Shown one piece after another: positions 7,843 to 10,478 of a stretch of 10,478 bases of DNA. Below the pieces are notes generated by a model. It made no database searches. It was not told the origin of the DNA and worked only from the letters and a program-made list of their open reading frames with translations. The DNA comes from Elusimicrobiota bacterium (lineage in GTDB: Bacteria; Elusimicrobiota; Elusimicrobia; O2-12-FULL-59-9): NCBI GenBank assembly GCA_016206405.1, contig JACQRQ010000205.1, forward strand, positions 1 through 10,478, written 5' to 3'. The translations under genes were made by a program, and so were the position numbers. Every line of letters begins with the position of its first letter. Positions within the stretch are counted from its first letter, which is position 1.

Positions 7843-8272
7843 AAAGACGATTCTTTTGGTGGAGGATAACCCGAACGACGCGGCCTTGACCCTGCGGGCG
7901 CTCAAGAAAAATAAAATCCTCAATGAGGTCCAGATCGTCCAGGACGGCGCGGAGGCCTTGGACTATTTGCTCTGTCAAGGCAAGCACGCCGGCCGCGACC
8001 CGGGCGCGATGCCGTCGGTGGTGCTGCTGGACTTGAAGCTCCCCAAGTTAAGCGGTCTGGAGGTCCTGCAGCGCCTGCGCGCCGCAGAGCGCACCAAGCT
8101 GCTGCCGGTCGTCATCTTGACTTCCTCCAAAGAGGAGCAGGACCTGATCAACGGCTACAAGTTCGGCGCCAATAGCTACATTCGCAAGCCGGTGGATTTC
8201 ACCAAATTCACCGAAGCGGTGCAGCAACTCGGGCTTTACTGGCTGGTGCTCAACGAACCTCCTCCCAAGTAG
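7829..8272 (+). CDS. Single-domain response regulator, Rcp1-like
   Basis: This 147-residue protein is one receiver domain with no attached output. It shows E12/D13 in LLVEDNPND, phosphoacceptor D68 in VVLLDLKLPK, T98/S99, and K120 in YIRKPVDF. The extra loop after the third helix (about 50-61), LDYLL before it, and the tail FTEAVQQLGLYWLVLNEPPP are hallmarks of the Rcp1 subfamily. Those regulators partner phytochrome-like kinases such as Cph1. The gene overlaps the Cph1-like kinase by 14 bp, so the two are very likely a cognate pair. It is the last gene of the operon. With no DNA-binding or enzymatic domain, it must act by protein-protein contact or as a phosphate acceptor for a further step. 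It is less likely to be a CheY for flagellar switching, because CheY is normally shorter and lacks this tail. Confidence 0.92.
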   Translation: MGANEKTILLVEDNPNDAALTLRALKKNKILNEVQIVQDGAEALDYLLCQGKHAGRDPGAMPSVVLLDLKLPKLSGLEVLQRLRAAERTKLLPVVILTSSKEEQDLINGYKFGANSYIRKPVDFTKFTEAVQQLGLYWLVLNEPPPK

Positions 8273-8549
8273 CCTGCGTCCCTGTCAGGGCCGCGACGCG
8301 GGGGGGCCGGCGGCCAATTGGGATATGAGCGCGCTGTCGGGGACCGGCTCTCTCCGTTCGGTAGTCTCGGCGATCGCCCCGCCGCAGAGCTCCTGAAAAG
8401 ACGTTTGACTTTTGGGGCTTTATTCCATATCCTCTATAAATGCCGCGCCTCCCTCGCCTCCGCTTTGCCGGCGCCGCCTTCCAAGCCGCCTCTGCCGGCG
8501 GCAACATCAAAAAGGTGTTCCTTATAGTTGGTCTCCGGCGGACATTTTA
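8273..8549 (+). other. Intergenic region between the chemosensory operon and the nuclease gene
   Basis: This 277-bp stretch shows no convincing gene. Its left part is GC-rich with only a short imperfect hairpin (CCCTGTCAGGG at 8280-8290) and no T-run, so no intrinsic terminator is recognisable. The middle holds a promoter candidate. The right part (8441-8515) is pyrimidine-rich and GC-rich and would form a leader of about 110 nt for the nuclease mRNA. I see no riboswitch that I recognise. Confidence 0.6.
8405..8433 (+). promoter_or_regulatory. Candidate sigma70-type promoter for the nuclease gene
   Basis: TTGACT (8405-8410, 5 of 6 consensus bases) is followed after exactly 17 bp by TATCCT (8428-8433, 4 of 6). 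The surroundings are locally AT-richer than the rest of the gap. Transcription would begin near 8440, about 110 nt before the nuclease ATG. The prediction is by eye only. Confidence 0.4.
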
Positions 8550-9725
8550 ATGACCGCGCTGCAGACCCGCCATTTGACCATCGTCTTTCTCAGCCTTTTG
8601 TTTTTACCGACGCTGCAATCCAGGAGTCTTGCCTGGGGGCCGGTGGGGCACCGCACAGTCGCCATGATCGCCGAGGATCTTCTGGATCCGGAAGCCCATC
8701 CGGAGGGCCTGGACCCCGAGACGCTTCGGACGCTGCGCGCGCTGCACCAAAGCCTCGGACTGAACGCGCAGACTCTTAAAGCCGCCAAGGAAATTATCGG
8801 CCAAAACGCCGGCTTGGCCGCCATCTCCAACTGCGCGGACATCCTCCGGAAAAACGCGGTCATTTGCGGCGGCGCCTTCGAAGTGCCGGTCATGCCCGAA
8901 ACGGGGCCGTGGCATTACATCAATATCCCGCACGACGACCCCGTGCGCAGCGGCGACAGCCTCGGCGACTACTGCTCCGTAAACCCCAACGACGATCCCG
9001 AAGGCTGCGTCACGGGTCAAATCCACCGCCAAATACGGGTGCTCTCCGGAGCAGAGGCCGGGGATAAGCGTCAAGCCCTGATGTTCCTGGTGCATTTCGT
9101 GGGCGACGCGCACCAGCCCCTGCACTGCAGCGACGACGATGACGCGGGCGGCAACCGCAAGCCCGTCGCGTTTGAGGGCAAGAAAACCAATCTGCATGCG
9201 CTTTGGGACGGCCTCATTGGAAACAAGGCTACGGCGCATGAGTCCCCGGCTGAAGCGCTGGATATCGAGGCGGCCGAAAATGCGGGCGCTTTGACCCGGA
9301 GGCTGGAGCGCGACATGGCTTCGCAGGATGTCGGCGCATGGATAGCCGGCGCCATCGTGGACGAGGCGGGCATCGAAAGCTTTCTATTCGCGCAGGGGAC
9401 TCTGCGTCCGGATTACGCGGCCGCCCAGCGGGACTCCAACGGCGCCGTCGTCTACGGCGCCGACTACCAAGACCGCATGCAGCCGGAGGCCTTTAGACGC
9501 TTGCAGCAAGCCGGAGCGCGCTTGGCCTATATTCTCAATAAAGCCCTGAGCCCAAAATCCACGCCGCGCACTTTCCCGCGGCCCCCCGCGCCGCCGGCGC
9601 AACCGGGTCCCCGAAGCTCTGCGCAGGGGGCCGCCGCGACGCAATCCGACTCGACTCTCTTGAGGTCTTTTCTTTCCCCAAATTCGCTGACCTGCCCGGT
9701 TCCCATGTGGGACGGCAGGCCCTAA
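8550..9725 (+). CDS. Secreted S1/P1-family zinc nuclease with Pro/Ala-rich C-terminal tail
   Basis: This 391-residue protein is predicted to cleave single-stranded nucleic acids and may also act as a 3'-nucleotidase, outside the cytoplasm. A Sec signal peptide (residues 1-28; hydrophobic IVFLSLLFLPTL, cleavage after SLA) exposes W29 as the mature N-terminus. This matters because the P1 nuclease N-terminal Trp binds zinc. The other expected ligands are all visible: H34, D97, H122, H182, D186, H192, H216 and D220, in WGPVGH, NCAD, WHYINIP, VHFVGDAHQPLH and NLHALWD. The catalytic part ends near residue 332. The last 60 residues are Pro/Ala/Ser-rich and not part of the family fold. The ATG at 8550 is chosen because it gives the signal peptide; the frame runs upstream to a TTG at 8412, but that would bury the signal sequence. 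The Shine-Dalgarno is weak. Likely role: nutrient or phosphate scavenging from nucleic acids. Confidence 0.9.
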   Translation: MTALQTRHLTIVFLSLLFLPTLQSRSLAWGPVGHRTVAMIAEDLLDPEAHPEGLDPETLRTLRALHQSLGLNAQTLKAAKEIIGQNAGLAAISNCADILRKNAVICGGAFEVPVMPETGPWHYINIPHDDPVRSGDSLGDYCSVNPNDDPEGCVTGQIHRQIRVLSGAEAGDKRQALMFLVHFVGDAHQPLHCSDDDDAGGNRKPVAFEGKKTNLHALWDGLIGNKATAHESPAEALDIEAAENAGALTRRLERDMASQDVGAWIAGAIVDEAGIESFLFAQGTLRPDYAAAQRDSNGAVVYGADYQDRMQPEAFRRLQQAGARLAYILNKALSPKSTPRTFPRPPAPPAQPGPRSSAQGAAATQSDSTLLRSFLSPNSLTCPVPMWDGRP

Positions 9726-9755
9726 CCCTAAGGTCGCCCTAGACAGCGGCTTGAC

Positions 9756-9759
9756 GGAG
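9756..9759 (+). promoter_or_regulatory. Shine-Dalgarno for the YdjM-like membrane protein
   Basis: GGAG followed by a 7-nt A-rich spacer precedes the ATG at 9767. The 41-bp gap after the nuclease has no obvious terminator, so the two genes may be co-transcribed. Confidence 0.5.
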
Positions 9760-9766
9760 CAAAAAT

Positions 9767-10432
9767 ATGTTCATCGGCCACTTTGCCATCGGGTTCGCCG
9801 CGAAAAAATCGGCTCCCGAGACCTCCCTCGGAACGTTGTTGATGGCCGCGCTCTGGTGCGACTTAGCGTTCGGCGTCCTGATGCTCGCGGGCGCTGAGCG
9901 CGCGGCCATACAGAGCGACGGCCGATTCATGCCCATCAACCTCATAGACCTTCCCTGGTCGCACAGCCTGCTGATGACCCTGGCATGGGCGTTGCTTCTA
10001 GGCGGCGGATATTATCTGCTGCGGCGGCGCCGGCGCGGCGCCGTCTGGGTGGGGCTTGCCGTTTTGAGCCACTGGGTTTTGGACTTCATCTCTCACCGGC
10101 CGGATATGATGCTCTATCCGGGCGCCGCTCGGCGTTTCGGGCTGGGACTGTGGGACTCTCCCGCGGCCACGCTCGTCGCTGAAGGCGGAGCCTTCGCCGC
10201 CGCCGTTTGGCTCTATTGCCGAAGCGCGCCGGCCCAGGACGCCGTTGGGCGCTGGTCCCTTTGGGCGCTGGTCGCGTTTTTAGCCGTCCTTTATGCCGCC
10301 ACTTTTTTTAGCCCGCCTCCGCCGGATATCCGGCTCGTGGCGGTCGGGAACCTGCTGGCGCTGTTGTTTCCTCCTTGGGCAGCCTGGACCGACCGCCATC
10401 GGCAGTCCTCAACGACCCTAAATATGGGATAA
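9767..10432 (+). CDS. Polytopic membrane protein, YdjM-like putative metal-dependent hydrolase family
   Basis: This 221-residue inner-membrane protein has about six hydrophobic segments (about 22-42, 66-85, 92-108, 132-150, 163-181 and 188-206). It opens with MFIGHFAIGF and has H5, then PWSHSLL (H66), and SHWVLDFISHRPD (H102, D106, H110). This His/Asp pattern within membrane helices resembles the YdjM/DUF457 family, annotated as membrane-bound metal-dependent hydrolases. The catalytic activity of that family is poorly defined, so no substrate can be named. The usual early PD-D motif is replaced by WCDLAFG around D32. A run of arginines at 86-90 marks a cytoplasmic loop. The gene follows the nuclease by 41 bp on the same strand, which allows co-transcription but does not prove a shared function. 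The family call is from motif resemblance; the membrane topology is more secure. Confidence 0.65.
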   Translation: MFIGHFAIGFAAKKSAPETSLGTLLMAALWCDLAFGVLMLAGAERAAIQSDGRFMPINLIDLPWSHSLLMTLAWALLLGGGYYLLRRRRRGAVWVGLAVLSHWVLDFISHRPDMMLYPGAARRFGLGLWDSPAATLVAEGGAFAAAVWLYCRSAPAQDAVGRWSLWALVAFLAVLYAATFFSPPPPDIRLVAVGNLLALLFPPWAAWTDRHRQSSTTLNMG

Positions 10433-10478
10433 TAGTTCTCTAGACTTTCTTCGAGAACCGCCCATGCCCGCCCAATCC
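10433..10478 (+). other. Window tail with possible -10 hexamer and start of a further gene
   Basis: GATAAT at 10428-10433 overlaps the stop of the previous gene and resembles a -10 element, but no good -35 lies 17 bp upstream. An ATG at 10464 opens a frame (MPAQS) to the edge, without a clear Shine-Dalgarno. Too little is visible to call a gene. Confidence 0.2.

Noticed and set aside
8280..8290. CCCTGTCAGGG hairpin as the operon terminator
   Set aside because: The stem is only 5 bp with a one-base centre and no T-run follows. A one-base loop could not form stably.
8435..8440. TATAAA as the -10 element of the nuclease promoter
   Set aside because: It is 24 bp from the TTGACT box, too far for sigma70. 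TATCCT at 8428 has the correct 17-bp spacing.
8412..8549. N-terminal extension of the nuclease from a TTG start
   Set aside because: It would place 46 Pro/Ala/Arg-rich residues before a clear signal peptide and would start inside the predicted promoter.
10026..10042. GGCGCC-rich inverted repeat
   Set aside because: It falls within codons for an arginine-rich loop of the membrane protein and is explained by GC-rich coding sequence.

Overview
The window is a GC-rich bacterial segment. It carries the end of a chemosensory (chemotaxis-like) operon and, after a 277-bp gap, two unrelated accessory genes, all on the + strand. A periplasmic sensor domain and a Sec signal peptide on the nuclease suggest a cell with an exported compartment, probably Gram-negative. 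I cannot place the phylum from this sequence.

Positions 1-8272 form one tightly packed operon whose start lies upstream. The order is cheR with TPR repeats (5'-truncated), cheW, a transmembrane methyl-accepting protein (MCP), cheA with a C-terminal receiver, cheB, a histidine kinase with two N-terminal receivers, and a small Rcp1-like response regulator. Junctions are overlaps of 4 to 20 bp, except the 13-bp gap before the MCP, which has a strong Shine-Dalgarno. The first five genes match the 'alternative cellular function' type of chemosensory array, such as Pseudomonas Wsp and, more loosely, Myxococcus Frz. That class has TPR-linked CheR, a CheW with an N-terminal extension, and a CheA-receiver fusion. 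No CheY or flagellar gene is visible. Where Wsp systems have a GGDEF response regulator, this operon has a soluble REC-REC-HisKA-HATPase kinase and a stand-alone receiver. The kinase core resembles phytochrome-type kinases (Cph1) and the receiver resembles Rcp1.

The implied signal flow is an inference. The MCP senses, CheW couples it to CheA, and CheA phosphorylates its own receiver, CheB and perhaps the receivers of the hybrid kinase. That kinase then acts on the Rcp1-like protein. The operon segment encodes five receiver domains, one Hpt histidine and one HisKA histidine. No DNA-binding, GGDEF, EAL or other effector domain is visible, so the final output is unknown.

Positions 8273-8549 are non-coding and hold a plausible sigma70-type promoter. 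It would drive a secreted S1/P1-family nuclease (8550-9725) with a complete set of predicted zinc ligands and an unusual Pro/Ala-rich tail. Next comes a polytopic YdjM-like membrane protein (9767-10432). The last 46 bp hold only a -10-like hexamer and a possible start codon for a gene that runs off the edge.
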